From: Dyella dinghuensis
GTDB taxonomy: Bacteria > Pseudomonadota > Gammaproteobacteria > Xanthomonadales > Rhodanobacteraceae
Direction of reading: 5' to 3'
Length of the DNA stretch: 64,000 nt
NCBI RefSeq assembly: GCF_003977615.1
Contig: NZ_RYZR01000004.1
Coordinates: 19,891-83,890 of the forward strand
Below the pieces are notes generated by a model. That model was not told the DNA's origin and did no database searches. It saw nothing but the letters and a program-made list of their open reading frames with translations. This document shows, in pieces, positions 55,758-64,000 of this stretch; within the stretch, counting starts at the first letter, position 1, and each line of letters opens with the position of its first letter. A program made the position numbers and the translations under genes.

Positions 55758-56285
55758 TTACGCCTTCTTGGCTTCCTTAATGGTGATCTTCTCGCCCGAG
55801 TAACGAACGCCCTTGCCCTTATAGGGTTCCGGCGGACGATAACCACGGATCTTGGCAGCGACTTCGCCCACCAGCTGCTTGTCCGAACCCTTGATCAGGA
55901 TTTCGGTCTGCGTCGGGGTTTCAATGCTGATGCCTTCCGGCGCATTGAAGACCACCGGGTGCGAGAAGCCCAGGCTCAGGTTCAGGGCCTTGCCGGTCAT
56001 CGATGCGCGGTAACCCACGCCGACGAGTTCCAGCTTGCGCTCGTAACCTTCGGAAACGCCCTTGATCATGTTTGCGAGCAGCGCGCGAGCGGTACCGCCG
56101 AACTTGTCATCCGCGCCTTCGGCGACTTGGATGTTGACGGTGCCGTTGTCGTTGGCCACCGACACGCCCGGCAGGGCATGGATGGACAAGGCGCCCTTCG
56201 GGCCCTTCACGGCGATGCTGTCTTCCGCAATCTTGAGCTCAACGCCCTTCGGCAGCGAAATCGGTTTCTTGGCAACACGGGACAT
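55758..56285 (-). CDS. rplF: 50S ribosomal protein L6
   Basis: 175 residues, two L6 folds beside the factor-binding site. The N-terminus is [21 protein letters not shown]; the second domain carries [15 protein letters not shown] and the end is [20 protein letters not shown]. It lies between rpsH and rplR, 10 bp from rpsH. Confidence 0.97.
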   Translation of the reverse strand: MSRVAKKPISLPKGVELKIAEDSIAVKGPKGALSIHALPGVSVANDNGTVNIQVAEGADDKFGGTARALLANMIKGVSEGYERKLELVGVGYRASMTGKALNLSLGFSHPVVFNAPEGISIETPTQTEILIKGSDKQLVGEVAAKIRGYRPPEPYKGKGVRYSGEKITIKEAKKA

Positions 56286-56295
56286 CGGAGGCTCC

Positions 56296-56691
56296 TTACG
56301 CGACCAGGCCGATAACTTCGCCGCCCACGCCTTGAGCGCGAGCCTGCTTGTCGGTCAACAGACCGGCGGAAGTCGAGATAATCGAAATGCCCAGACCGCC
56401 AAGCACCTTCGGCAGTTCACCCTTGCCGCGGTACACACGCAGACCGGAACGGCTGATGCGCTCGATGCGCTCGATGGCCGGACGGCCTTCGAAATACTTG
56501 AGCTTGATCTCGAGCACCGGCTTGCCTTCCTGCGAGGAAGTCTTGGCGTCGAGGATGTAGCCCTCATTCTTAAGAAGGTCGGCAAGCGCCACCTTCAGCT
56601 TCGACGACGGCATGCTTACGGCCTGCTTGCCCGTTGCTTGGGCATTGCGGATACGCGTAAACAGATCGGCGATGGGATCAGTCATGCTCAT
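56296..56691 (-). CDS. rpsH: 30S ribosomal protein S8
   Basis: 131 residues. [20 protein letters not shown] is the family N-terminus; the rRNA-binding end is [28 protein letters not shown]8 is the translational repressor of the spc operon in E. coli, where its target is the rplE region. A 218-bp gap with hairpins and a possible promoter separates it from rpsN, unusual inside this operon. Confidence 0.97.
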   Translation of the reverse strand: MSMTDPIADLFTRIRNAQATGKQAVSMPSSKLKVALADLLKNEGYILDAKTSSQEGKPVLEIKLKYFEGRPAIERIERISRSGLRVYRGKGELPKVLGGLGISIISTSAGLLTDKQARAQGVGGEVIGLVA

Positions 56692-56789
56692 GAAAAACTT
56701 CCTTCAGAGTGCACCGATATCCGATAAAACCGGAAATCAATATTGAGTTGTGGGCCGCCATGGGGCGGTCTGCAGCACGCAGACCGTCA

Positions 56790-56819
56790 ACTATAGCAGC
56801 CTTTTCCGGCTTTTGCGAA
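56790..56819 (-). promoter_or_regulatory. Possible internal promoter ahead of rpsH
   Basis: On the minus strand TTCGCA (56819-56814) and TATAGT (56795-56790) are 18 bp apart, pointing at rpsH. Upstream, CGGCGGCG and CGCCGCCG (56845-56852 and 56861-56868) form an 8-bp hairpin just after rpsN, and downstream GCAGACCG (56779-56786) pairs with CGGTCTGC (56766-56773). The 218-bp rpsN-rpsH gap is much longer than its neighbours, so a regulatory unit is plausible; the promoter boxes are only fair. Confidence 0.35.
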
Positions 56820-56909
56820 TAGCGATGCTTCAAAGTCGCATCGACGGCGGCGCGTTACCACGCCGCCGGGTTTGGCGCCCCACCTAAAGGCAGGGCCGCC
56901 GTAGAACAA

Positions 56910-57215
56910 TTACCAGCTGGCCTTACGCAGGCCCGGCACGTCGCCACGCATGGTGGCTTCGCGCAGCTTGTTACGGCCGAGACCGAACTTGCGGTACACG
57001 CCACGCGGACGACCCGACAGTTCGCAACGGTTACGCTGACGGCTCGGGCTGGCGTCGCGCGGCAGCTTCTGCAGCTTGGTCTGCGCTTCCATCTTGTCCT
57101 CGTAGGAGGACTTCGGATTCAGCACGATCGCCTTCAGTTCGGCGCGCTTGGCGGCGTACTTCTTGACGGTTTTGGTCCGCTTGATATCGCGGTTAACCAT
57201 TGAGGTCTTGGCCAT
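56910..57215 (-). CDS. rpsN: 30S ribosomal protein S14
   Basis: 101 residues, the long zinc-free form of S14 as in E. coli. [21 protein letters not shown] opens it and [34 protein letters not shown] is the signature. It has a single Cys and lacks the CXXC pairs of the short form. It follows rplE by 15 bp. Confidence 0.97.
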   Translation of the reverse strand: MAKTSMVNRDIKRTKTVKKYAAKRAELKAIVLNPKSSYEDKMEAQTKLQKLPRDASPSRQRNRCELSGRPRGVYRKFGLGRNKLREATMRGDVPGLRKASW

Positions 57216-57230
57216 GGATTCTCTCGCGTA

Positions 57231-57770
57231 TCAGTTGCGGAACGGGAAGCTGAAGGCTTCCAGCAGCGCTTTGGCTTCTTCGTCGGACTTGGCAGTGGTG
57301 GTGATGGAGATGTCCATACCACGCATCGCGTCGATCGCGTCGAAGTCGATTTCCGGGAAGATGATCTGTTCCTTGATGCCGAAGTTGTAGTTACCACGGC
57401 CATCGAAGGCGCGACCCGACACGCCGCGGAAGTCGCGGACGCGGGGAAGCGAAATGTTGATCAGGCGATCCAGGAATTCCCACATCTGGGCACGGCGCAA
57501 GGTGACCTTGCAGCCGATCGGCCAGCCGTCGCGGATCTTGAACGAGGCCACGGACACGCGCGCCTTGGTCGTGATCGGCTTCTGACCGGCAATCTTGGTC
57601 ATATCCGCCACGGCATTTTCGAGCACTTTCTTGTTGCCCGCGGCTTCGCCCACGCCCATGTTCAGCGTGATCTTGGTGATGCGGGGAACCTGCATCACGT
57701 TCTGGTAACCAAAACGCTCGGTGAGCTTCTGGATGACCTGTTCTTTGTAAAAGTTTTCAAGGCGCGTCAT
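57231..57770 (-). CDS. rplE: 50S ribosomal protein L5
   Basis: 179 residues; binds 5S rRNA and bridges the subunits. [37 protein letters not shown] and [23 protein letters not shown] are all canonical. It lies between rplX and rpsN. Confidence 0.97.
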   Translation of the reverse strand: MTRLENFYKEQVIQKLTERFGYQNVMQVPRITKITLNMGVGEAAGNKKVLENAVADMTKIAGQKPITTKARVSVASFKIRDGWPIGCKVTLRRAQMWEFLDRLINISLPRVRDFRGVSGRAFDGRGNYNFGIKEQIIFPEIDFDAIDAMRGMDISITTTAKSDEEAKALLEAFSFPFRN

Positions 57771-57782
57771 GACTTGTGTTCC

Positions 57783-58097
57783 TTACGCGTCCACGACCTC
57801 GCCATTCGAACGGTACACGCGGACCTTGCGCCCATCACTGAGCGTTTTGGCACCGACGCGTTCACCCTTGTTCGTGGCGGGGTTGAACAGCTGCACATTA
57901 GAAATATGGATCGAAGCTTCACGCTCGACGATACCACCCGGCTGGTTGGCCTGCGGATTCGCCTTGGTGTGACGCTTGACCAGGTTGACGTTGGAGACGA
58001 ACACGCGATCGCCATCAACGCGCAGCACGTCGCCGCGCTGACCTTTGTTTTTACCGGTGATCACGAGGACCTGATCACCCTTGCGGATACGGTTCAT
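57783..58097 (-). CDS. rplX: 50S ribosomal protein L24
   Basis: 104 residues. The KOW motif [19 protein letters not shown] begins at about residue 7; [19 protein letters not shown] is also diagnostic. It starts large-subunit assembly at the tunnel exit. It lies 12 bp upstream of rplE in transcription order. Confidence 0.97.
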   Translation of the reverse strand: MNRIRKGDQVLVITGKNKGQRGDVLRVDGDRVFVSNVNLVKRHTKANPQANQPGGIVEREASIHISNVQLFNPATNKGERVGAKTLSDGRKVRVYRSNGEVVDA

Positions 58098-58111
58098 GGT
58101 TCTTCTCCGCC

Positions 58112-58480
58112 TCAGAGCACTTCGGGTGCGAGCGAGACGATCTTCATGAACTTCTCGCCGCGCAGCTCACGAGTCACGGGCCCGAAGATACGGGTGCCGA
58201 TCGGCTCGAGCTTGTTGTTGAGGAGTACGGCTGCGTTACCGTCGAAACGGATCAGCGAACCGTCGGCGCGGCGCACACCCTTGGCAGTACGAACCACCAC
58301 GGCGTTGTAAACCTCGCCCTTCTTCACCTTGCCACGTGGGATGGCATCTTTCACGGTGACTTTGATGACGTCACCGATCCCGGCGTAACGGCGCTTGGAG
58401 CCGCCGAGCACCTTGATACACATCAATTCCTTGGCGCCACTGTTGTCGGCGGCGGAAAGCGTGCTTTGCATCTGGATCAT
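58112..58480 (-). CDS. rplN: 50S ribosomal protein L14
   Basis: 122 residues. [21 protein letters not shown] opens it and [22 protein letters not shown] with GPVTRELR ends it. L14 forms a bridge to 16S rRNA and binds the silencing factor RsfS in other bacteria. It lies between rpsQ and rplX. Confidence 0.97.
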   Translation of the reverse strand: MIQMQSTLSAADNSGAKELMCIKVLGGSKRRYAGIGDVIKVTVKDAIPRGKVKKGEVYNAVVVRTAKGVRRADGSLIRFDGNAAVLLNNKLEPIGTRIFGPVTRELRGEKFMKIVSLAPEVL

Positions 58481-58495
58481 GGCTGCACCCTCCCC

Positions 58496-58756
58496 TTACG
58501 CTTCGGCGCGCGTGACGATTTCGACCACGCGGTGATGTTTGGTTTTGGAAAGCGGACGGCATTCCGCGATGCGAACCACGTCGCCCTCGTTCGCGCCGAG
58601 GTCGTTCTGCGCGTGGAGCTTGGTGGAACGACGCACGATCTTGCCCAGCAGCGGATGCTGCACCTGGCGTTCGATCAGTACGGTGACCGTCTTTTCCATC
58701 TTGTTGCTGATGACGCGGCCCTCAAGGGTGCGCGCCTGCTTGGTGTTGTCGCTCAT
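58496..58756 (-). CDS. rpsQ: 30S ribosomal protein S17
   Basis: 86 residues. [24 protein letters not shown] and [22 protein letters not shown] match the whole family domain (OB fold). It binds the 5' domain of 16S rRNA. It lies 12 bp after rpmC. Confidence 0.97.
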   Translation of the reverse strand: MSDNTKQARTLEGRVISNKMEKTVTVLIERQVQHPLLGKIVRRSTKLHAQNDLGANEGDVVRIAECRPLSKTKHHRVVEIVTRAEA

Positions 58757-58768
58757 GTCGGCCGTCCC

Positions 58769-58954
58769 TTACTTCTTGCCGCCGAGCACGAACTTCGTGC
58801 GGGCGATATCGCGCCGAACACGGCGCAGTTGGTGCGGCTGGCTAAGCTGACCGGTGCCCTTCTGCATGCGCAGGTTGAACTGCTCCTTGCGAAGGTCAAG
58901 CAGGTGCTGCTTCAGCTCGTCGGCCGACTTGTTGTTGAGATCTTTGGTGGCCAT
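58769..58954 (-). CDS. rpmC: 50S ribosomal protein L29
   Basis: 61 residues. [20 protein letters not shown] and [17 protein letters not shown] are the L29 helices. It sits near the tunnel exit and takes part in the trigger-factor site. I start at the ATG 58954 (one-base overlap with the rplP stop, TGATG); a GTG one codon earlier is possible. Confidence 0.95.
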   Translation of the reverse strand: MATKDLNNKSADELKQHLLDLRKEQFNLRMQKGTGQLSQPHQLRRVRRDIARTKFVLGGKK

Positions 58955-59367
58955 CACATCACCGCCCTGGAGACAAACTGGGTCTGCACCGACAACTTGG
59001 CAGCGGCCAGGCGGAATGCCTCGCGCGCGGTTGCCTCGTCGACACCCTCGATTTCATAAAGCATGCGGCCTGGCTGGATCGGTGCGACCCAGTACTCCAC
59101 GCCACCCTTACCGGCGCCCATTCGGACTTCGATCGGCTTCTTGGTGATCGGCTTGTCCGGGAACACGCGGATCCACAGCTTGCCGCCGCGCTTCACGAAA
59201 CGCGTGATGCAACGACGGGCCGCTTCGATCTGACGCGCGGTGAGAGCACCGTGCGTGGTGGCTTTCAGGCCGTATTCGCCAAAGCTGACGAGGTTCGAGC
59301 TGAAGGCCAGGCCGTCGTTACGGCCCTTGAACTGCTTGCGGTATTTGGTTCGCTTGGGTTGCAACAT
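58954..59367 (-). CDS. rplP: 50S ribosomal protein L16
   Basis: 137 residues. [42 protein letters not shown] and [21 protein letters not shown] are canonical, including the Arg of the RMGKGKG region that is a hydroxylation target in other bacteria. It contacts the tRNA at the A site. It overlaps the rpmC start by one base. Confidence 0.97.
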   Translation of the reverse strand: MLQPKRTKYRKQFKGRNDGLAFSSNLVSFGEYGLKATTHGALTARQIEAARRCITRFVKRGGKLWIRVFPDKPITKKPIEVRMGAGKGGVEYWVAPIQPGRMLYEIEGVDEATAREAFRLAAAKLSVQTQFVSRAVM

Positions 59368-59378
59368 GGCAACTCTCC

Positions 59379-60143
59379 TTACTTCGCCGTCCGCTCGCGA
59401 CGGCCTTCACCGTCACGACGCGATTCACGATCACGACGACCCTCGCCACCTTCACGCTCACGGCGCGGCTGGGAGGATTGCTGCTCTTCTTTCGGCTCCT
59501 GGCCGATCTGCGACAGGTCGAAAATTTCGCCCTTGTAGATCCAGACCTTGATGCCGATGATGCCGTACGTGGTTTTCGCTTCGGCGGTGCCGTAGTCGAT
59601 GTCCGCACGCAGGGTATGCAGCGGCACGCGACCTTCACGGCTCCACTCGGAGCGAGCGATCTCGGCGCCGTTCAAACGACCGGACACGTTGATCTTGATA
59701 CCCAGGGCGCCAAGGCGCATCGCGTTACCAACAGCGCGCTTCATGGCGCGACGGAACATGATGCGGCGCTCGAGCTGCTGAGCGATCGATTCGGCAACCA
59801 GCTGCGCGTCGATTTCGGGCTTGCGCACTTCGTTGACGTTGATGTGCGCCGGAACGCCCATCATGTCGCTGACTTCCTTGCGCAGCTTTTCGATGTCCTC
59901 GCCCTTCTTGCCGATCACCACGCCCGGACGGGCAGTGTGAATCGTCACGCGGGCCGTCTTGGCAGGACGCTCGATCAGGATCTTCGAGATACCGGCAGCG
60001 GACAGCTTCTTGCGCAGCATCTCGCGGACTTTGAGGTCGGCAGCGAGGTACTGAGCGAATTCGCCCTTATTGGCGTACCACTTCGAGTTCCAGTCCTTGG
60101 CAATGCCGAGGCGGATACCGGTGGGATGAACTTTATGACCCAT
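59379..60143 (-). CDS. rpsC: 30S ribosomal protein S3 with a charged C-terminal tail
   Basis: 254 residues (E. coli 233). The KH domain has [21 protein letters not shown] (GxxG loop), and the C-terminal domain runs through [20 protein letters not shown] and [12 protein letters not shown]. Residues about 212-254 are a low-complexity tail of Glu, Gln, Ser and then Arg/Glu/Gly repeats. S3 is part of the mRNA entry helicase. It follows rplV by 13 bp. Confidence 0.97.
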   Translation of the reverse strand: MGHKVHPTGIRLGIAKDWNSKWYANKGEFAQYLAADLKVREMLRKKLSAAGISKILIERPAKTARVTIHTARPGVVIGKKGEDIEKLRKEVSDMMGVPAHINVNEVRKPEIDAQLVAESIAQQLERRIMFRRAMKRAVGNAMRLGALGIKINVSGRLNGAEIARSEWSREGRVPLHTLRADIDYGTAEAKTTYGIIGIKVWIYKGEIFDLSQIGQEPKEEQQSSQPRREREGGEGRRDRESRRDGEGRRERTAK

Positions 60144-60156
60144 CGTCTACGTCCTC

Positions 60157-60492
60157 TCAGTTACCAACGACCACAGTGATGTGGCTGGTGCGCTTCAGGA
60201 TGCGCGAACCGCGGCCTTTGGCGCGGGCGTGCATACGCTTCATGGCCGGACCTTCATCGACGAAGATCTTCGAGACTTTCAATTCATCAACGTCCGCACC
60301 GAGGTTGTTCTCGGCGTTGGCGACAGCCGACAACAGCACTTTACGAACCATGTGCGCGGCTTTTTTGTTGGTGAACTGGAGCACGTCGCTGGCACGGCCC
60401 ACGGGCATTCCGCGGACCAGGTCAGCTACCAGGCGTGCCTTCTGCGCTGAAATGCGAGCGCTGCGCAGGATCGCTTTGGCTTCGGTGCTCAT
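60157..60492 (-). CDS. rplV: 50S ribosomal protein L22
   Basis: 111 residues. [21 protein letters not shown] and the tunnel hairpin end [21 protein letters not shown] are canonical; the loop reaches into the exit tunnel, where macrolide-resistance changes occur in other species. The ATG 60492 shares its A with the rpsS stop; an in-frame GTG lies one codon before. Confidence 0.96.
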   Translation of the reverse strand: MSTEAKAILRSARISAQKARLVADLVRGMPVGRASDVLQFTNKKAAHMVRKVLLSAVANAENNLGADVDELKVSKIFVDEGPAMKRMHARAKGRGSRILKRTSHITVVVGN

Positions 60493-60764
60493 CACTTGCC
60501 CTTCTTATCGCCGCCGTGGCCTTTGAACGTACGCGTCACCGCGAACTCGCCGAGCTTATGCCCGACCATGTTCTCGTTGACGAGCACCGGCACATGCTGG
60601 CGACCGTTGTGGATGGCGACGGTCAATCCCACCATTTCCGGCAGGATCATGGAGCGACGCGACCAGGTTTTGATCGGACGCTTGGAGTTGGTGGAAACCG
60701 CGGTTTCCACTTTCTTCATCAGGTGAAGGTCGACGAAGGGACCTTTCTTTAAAGAACGCGGCAT
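60492..60764 (-). CDS. rpsS: 30S ribosomal protein S19
   Basis: 90 residues. [20 protein letters not shown] and [27 protein letters not shown] are the family signature. It lies in the 30S head next to S13 and is one base overlapped with rplV. rplB is 12 bp upstream. Confidence 0.97.
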   Translation of the reverse strand: MPRSLKKGPFVDLHLMKKVETAVSTNSKRPIKTWSRRSMILPEMVGLTVAIHNGRQHVPVLVNENMVGHKLGEFAVTRTFKGHGGDKKGK

Positions 60765-60776
60765 GACGGTTTCCTA

Positions 60777-61598
60777 TTACTTGCGACGACGCACGATGAA
60801 CTGCTGCGTGCGCTTGTTGTTACGGGTCTTGTAACCCTTGGTCGGCGTGCCCCATGGGCTGACCGGATGACGGCCACCGGAGGTACGGCCTTCACCACCG
60901 CCGTGCGGGTGATCGACCGGGTTCATCACCACACCGCGAACGGTCGGACGAATGCCCTGCCAACGCTTCACACCGGCCTTGCCGAGCTTGCGCAGGCTGT
61001 GTTCCGAGTTGCCGACTTCACCGATGGTGGCGCGGCAATCGACCGGTACGCGGCGCATTTCGCCGGAGCGCAGGCGCAGCGTGGCGTAGCCCGTTTCGCG
61101 AGCGATCAGCTGTACCGAAGCACCGGCCGAACGCGCGATCTGCGCACCCTTGCCCGGCTTCATTTCCACGCAATGCACCGTCGAACCGACCGGGATATTG
61201 CGTAGCGGCAGGCTGTTCCCCACTTTGATCGGTGCATCGTGACCCGAGACCAGGCGGTCGCCCACCGCCACGCCAGCCGGCGCGATGATGTAGCGGCGCT
61301 CGCCGTCGGCGTAGCACAGCAGCGCGATGTGCGCGGTGCGGTTCGGATCGTATTCCAGACGCTCAACCTTGGCAGCGATGCCTTCTTTGTCGCGCTTGAA
61401 ATCGATGATGCGGTAAGCCTGTTTGTGACCACCGCCGCGATGACGCGTGGTGATGCGACCAAAATGGTTGCGACCACCGGTCTTCGACTGGCTTTCGGTC
61501 AGCGGCGCGTACGGCGCGCCTTTGTGCAGCCCCTCGGTGCGGACGCTAACAGCGTCGCGGCGACCCGGCGAGGTTGGCTTGTGAGTAATTAGTGCCAT
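60777..61598 (-). CDS. rplB: 50S ribosomal protein L2
   Basis: 273 residues. The N-terminal [15 protein letters not shown] is a slight variant of the usual KPTSPGRR. The core has [19 protein letters not shown] and the C-terminal [21 protein letters not shown] loop, which holds the conserved His near the peptidyl-transferase centre. It lies between rplW and rpsS. Confidence 0.97.
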   Translation of the reverse strand: MALITHKPTSPGRRDAVSVRTEGLHKGAPYAPLTESQSKTGGRNHFGRITTRHRGGGHKQAYRIIDFKRDKEGIAAKVERLEYDPNRTAHIALLCYADGERRYIIAPAGVAVGDRLVSGHDAPIKVGNSLPLRNIPVGSTVHCVEMKPGKGAQIARSAGASVQLIARETGYATLRLRSGEMRRVPVDCRATIGEVGNSEHSLRKLGKAGVKRWQGIRPTVRGVVMNPVDHPHGGGEGRTSGGRHPVSPWGTPTKGYKTRNNKRTQQFIVRRRK

Positions 61599-61615
61599 CT
61601 GTCAAAACTCCTGGC

Positions 61616-61909
61616 TCAGGGCTTCGCCGACACGTCGATCGTCTGGCCTTCGGCGAGACGGACGTATGCCTTGCGCTTGCCCTGACGGTTGCCTGCGCGG
61701 AAACGGAAGGACTTCACCTTGCCCTTGGCGTTGACGAGGTTCACCTGCTCGACTTTGACGTCGAACATCTTCTCGACCGCATCGCGGACATCGGCCTTGG
61801 TTGCTTCGGGAGCAACCACGAAAACGTACTGGTTGCTCTCGGCGAGACGAGCAGCCTTTTCGGAGATGTGCGGCGCGCGCAGCGTATTGAGAATGCGTTC
61901 GTTGCTCAT
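61616..61909 (-). CDS. rplW: 50S ribosomal protein L23
   Basis: 97 residues. [20 protein letters not shown] is the usual N-terminus and [24 protein letters not shown] the core. L23 docks trigger factor and SRP at the exit tunnel. The ATG 61909 overlaps the rplD stop (ATGA); three codons further upstream are not family-like. Confidence 0.96.
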   Translation of the reverse strand: MSNERILNTLRAPHISEKAARLAESNQYVFVVAPEATKADVRDAVEKMFDVKVEQVNLVNAKGKVKSFRFRAGNRQGKRKAYVRLAEGQTIDVSAKP

Positions 61910-62508
61910 GCCAGCCACTCCTCGACCTTCTTGACCGCTTCGACGGTCATGACCACATGGTCGGAACCGACCAGGCTGACCGGGTTCAGCGCAACCACAT
62001 CGACCACGTGCAGGTACGGGATGTTGCGCGAAGCCAGGAACAGCGCTTCGTTTGCATCTTCCGACACCAGCAGCACGCGACCGGAAACTTGCAGCTCGGC
62101 CAGCTTGGCGATCATCGACTTGGTCTTTGGGGTTTCGATGCCGAAACCATCGACAACCTTCAGACGACCCTGGCGATTCAGCTCCGAAAGGATGGAGCGA
62201 AGTGCCACGCGATAAGCCTTGCGGTTGACCTTCTGCTCATAGCTGCGAGGCTTGGCTGCGAACGTCACACCACCGCCCACGAAGATCGGGGCACGGTAGT
62301 CACCGTGACGGGCACCACCGCCCTTCTGCTTCTTGAACTTCTTGGTCGTACCGGACAGTTCGCCACGCGAAAGCTGTGCCTTGGTACCAGCGCGACCGCC
62401 TGCCTGATAGGCAACGACCACCTGGTGAATCAGGGCCTGCTTGAACTCGCCGCCGAACACATCGTCCGACACGCTGAGCGGCTTGGCGCCAATTACATTG
62501 AGTTCCAT
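61906..62508 (-). CDS. rplD: 50S ribosomal protein L4
   Basis: 200 residues. Tunnel-loop segment [24 protein letters not shown] is canonical, as is [21 protein letters not shown]4 also represses the S10 operon in E. coli by acting on the leader [16 protein letters not shown] at 62508 is the start. It overlaps rplW by 4 bp. Confidence 0.97.
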   Translation of the reverse strand: MELNVIGAKPLSVSDDVFGGEFKQALIHQVVVAYQAGGRAGTKAQLSRGELSGTTKKFKKQKGGGARHGDYRAPIFVGGGVTFAAKPRSYEQKVNRKAYRVALRSILSELNRQGRLKVVDGFGIETPKTKSMIAKLAELQVSGRVLLVSEDANEALFLASRNIPYLHVVDVVALNPVSLVGSDHVVMTVEAVKKVEEWLA

Positions 62509-62519
62509 GCCGTCTCTCC

Positions 62520-63161
62520 TCAACCCTTGGTCGTCGGACGGATCACGACGTCGCCACCGGTTGCACCCGGTACCGCGCCCTTGACCGCAATCAGATGACG
62601 CTCGGCGTCGACCTTGACCACTTCCAGACCCTGCACGGTGCGGTTCACTGCACCCATGTGGCCGGACATCTTCTTGCCCGGGAACACGCGACCCGGGGTC
62701 TGACGCTGACCGATAGAACCCGGCGCACGATGCGACAGCGAGTTACCATGGGTAGCGTCACCCATCTTGAAGTTATGGCGCTTGATGGTGCCCTGGAAGC
62801 CCTTACCCTTGCTGACGCCGGCCACGTCGACGATCTGGCCGACCTGAAACACTTCGTCAGCCTTGATTTCGGCGCCGACGGCATACTTGCCGGCATCGGC
62901 CGAATTCAGGCGGAATTCCCACAGGCCACGACCCGGCTCGACTTTCGCCTTGGCGTAGTGACCCTTTTCCGGGGCCGTCAGCAAGCTGGCGCGCTTGACG
63001 CCAACGGCGACCTGCACCGCGCTATAACCATCGTTATCTTCCGTCTTCACCTGCGTCACGCGGTTCGGCGTCGCTTCAATCAGCGTCACCGGAATCGAGC
63101 GGCCGTCTTCGGTGAAGAGTCGGCTCATGCCGCATTTGCGGCCAACCAGTCCGATACTCAT
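62520..63161 (-). CDS. rplC: 50S ribosomal protein L3
   Basis: 213 residues. The start [16 protein letters not shown] at 63161 is the family N-terminus. [25 protein letters not shown] followed by [23 protein letters not shown] is the L3 signature, and its Gln is the residue methylated by PrmB in E. coli. It starts 20 bp after the rpsJ stop. Confidence 0.97.
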   Translation of the reverse strand: MSIGLVGRKCGMSRLFTEDGRSIPVTLIEATPNRVTQVKTEDNDGYSAVQVAVGVKRASLLTAPEKGHYAKAKVEPGRGLWEFRLNSADAGKYAVGAEIKADEVFQVGQIVDVAGVSKGKGFQGTIKRHNFKMGDATHGNSLSHRAPGSIGQRQTPGRVFPGKKMSGHMGAVNRTVQGLEVVKVDAERHLIAVKGAVPGATGGDVVIRPTTKG

Positions 63162-63181
63162 GTTCGTATCCTGTCTCTCGC

Positions 63182-63493
63182 TCAACCAAGCTTGATCTGA
63201 ACGTCAACGCCAGCGGCGAGATCGAGCTTCATGAGCGCGTCCACGGTCTTGTCGTTGGGATCGACGATATCCAGCACGCGCTTGTGGGTGCGGGTTTCGT
63301 ATTGATCGCGAGCGTCTTTGTCGACGTGCGGCGACACCAGAATGGTGTAGCGCTCGATCTTGGTCGGAAGCGGAATCGGACCGAGAACCGTAGCGCCAGT
63401 GCGCTTGGCCGTCTCGACGATTTCGCTGGCCGAACGATCGATCAGACGATGATCGAACGCCTTAAGCCGAATGCGAATCTTTTGGTTCGCCAT
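63182..63493 (-). CDS. rpsJ: 30S ribosomal protein S10
   Basis: 103 residues. [30 protein letters not shown] and [25 protein letters not shown] are canonical, including the loop that binds NusB in antitermination. It opens the S10 operon after a leader of more than 300 nt. Confidence 0.98.
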   Translation of the reverse strand: MANQKIRIRLKAFDHRLIDRSASEIVETAKRTGATVLGPIPLPTKIERYTILVSPHVDKDARDQYETRTHKRVLDIVDPNDKTVDALMKLDLAAGVDVQIKLG

Positions 63494-63628
63494 AACCGTG
63501 TCCTGTTATCGAAAGAACAAATCTTGTGAATCGAAGTGGCTTCTCACCACCTCGCACAACCCAATGCACTACAGGTGTTGCAACGGTGCCACCGGAGAAA
63601 AACATCTTCCGGGAGACCCCAAAACGCC

Positions 63629-63653
63629 GGGCAGGCCGTATTCCGGCCTGCCC
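63629..63653 (-). promoter_or_regulatory. Hairpin in the S10 operon leader, possible attenuator
   Basis: GGGCAGGCCG and CGGCCTGCCC (63629-63638 and 63644-63653) form a perfect 10-bp stem with a 5-nt loop. On the minus strand it is followed by GGCGTTTTGGGG, a short T-run. It lies about 150 nt downstream of the predicted promoter and 136 nt upstream of rpsJ, in the place where E. coli has the L4-regulated attenuator. The 397-bp tuf-rpsJ gap holds no other gene that I can see. Confidence 0.5.
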
Positions 63654-63813
63654 AGACAGGTAACGTACGCGGAAACCCTTTATTCGACAGAGACTTGCGT
63701 CTACTACCAGGGGATCCCCGCAACATCCTTGTTAGCGAATTCGAAGTGCTTCCTGCACCTCATTTCGCGGTAAACCGCCCAACACAGTGGTCGAGCGGTG
63801 AATTAGGTTGGAG

Positions 63814-63842
63814 ACTATAGCTCATCTAAAGCTATAGAACAA
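63814..63842 (-). promoter_or_regulatory. Predicted promoter of the S10 operon
   Basis: On the minus strand TTGTTC (63842-63837) and TATAGT (63819-63814) are exactly 17 bp apart, just after the tuf terminator. Transcription starting near 63807 would give a leader of about 314 nt before rpsJ. Confidence 0.6.
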
Positions 63843-63851
63843 CTACCTGCA

Positions 63852-63880
63852 AGAAACCGCCTGTTTAGCAGGCGGTTTCT
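63852..63880 (-). terminator. Terminator after tuf
   Basis: AGAAACCGCCTG (63852-63863), loop TTTAG and CAGGCGGTTTCT (63869-63880) make a perfect 12-bp stem starting 11 nt after the tuf stop on the minus strand. It separates tuf from the S10 promoter, so tuf and rpsJ are probably separate units. Confidence 0.8.
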
Positions 63881-63890
63881 ATACAGCAAC

Positions 63891-64000
63891 TTACTTGACG
63901 ATCTTGGCGACGACGCCAGCACCCACGGTACGGCCGCCTTCGCGGATCGCGAAACGCAGACCTTCCGTCATGGCGATCGGGGCAATCAGCTCCACCACCA
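63891..64000 (-). CDS. tuf: Elongation factor Tu, C-terminal fragment
   Basis: The last 36 codons of EF-Tu, cut by the window edge. The translation [20 protein letters not shown] followed by [15 protein letters not shown] and a TAA is the domain 3 end of EF-Tu. Xanthomonads usually carry two tuf copies; which one this is cannot be seen here. It precedes rpsJ, in the usual str-S10 junction. Confidence 0.96.
   Translation of the reverse strand, partial: VVELIAPIAMTEGLRFAIREGGRTVGAGVVAKIVK

Overview
The window reads as chromosomal core DNA from a gammaproteobacterium of the Xanthomonadales, most like the Rhodanobacteraceae (Dyella, Luteibacter and Rhodanobacter types). This rests on high GC, the order glnD / map / rpsB-tsf / pyrH / frr / uppS-cdsA-dxr-rseP-bamA-lpxD-fabZ-lpxA-lpxB-rnhB / dnaE / accA, a class II DAHP synthase, and the protein sequences. 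The genus is inference. I see no tRNA or rRNA gene, CRISPR array, prophage or transposase.

Layout. 1-2773 (minus): 5' part of glnD, cut by the window edge, then map. 3082-6942 (plus): rpsB-tsf, a VOC-fold gene on the opposite strand, pyrH and frr. 7239-18363 (plus): the envelope cluster. UppS makes the lipid carrier, CdsA makes CDP-diacylglycerol, RseP and BamA serve envelope stress and outer-membrane assembly, and LpxD/FabZ/LpxA/LpxB make lipid A. The gene in the dxr position keeps the fold and the cofactor glycine motif but has lost nearly every catalytic residue. 18381-18646 is a nested inverted-repeat element like a MITE. 19149-26613 (plus): TlpA-like thioredoxin, dnaE, accA, a paired REP-like palindrome, an NYN/OST-HTH protein and tilS. 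26543-27832 (minus): an MFS transporter whose 3' end overlaps tilS tail to tail, with a perfect 18-bp palindrome upstream. 28028-29153: xseB-ispA.

29158-38873: a DUF4870 protein, pmbA, a DUF1653 protein with yjgA/darP, tldD, yhdP and rng. 38978-47615: mug, an RND permease with its membrane-fusion protein, two c-type cytochromes and a secreted amidase. 47680-49553 (minus): class II DAHP synthase and dsbB.

49705-64000 (minus): the S10-spc-alpha ribosomal block, tuf (partial)-rpsJ-rplC-rplD-rplW-rplB-rpsS-rplV-rpsC-rplP-rpmC-rpsQ-rplN-rplX-rplE-rpsN-rpsH-rplF-rplR-rpsE-rpmD-rplO-secY-rpsM-rpsK-rpsD-rpoA-rplQ. A good promoter and long leader precede rpsJ, a second candidate promoter lies between rpsN and rpsH, and a strong terminator follows rplQ. 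rpmJ is absent from its usual place between secY and rpsM.

The window is mostly housekeeping. The best candidates for something new are the catalytically degenerate DXR homologue, the nested inverted-repeat element, a dihaem cytochrome that looks like a trihaem protein with its middle domain removed, and the low-complexity tails on S2 and S3.
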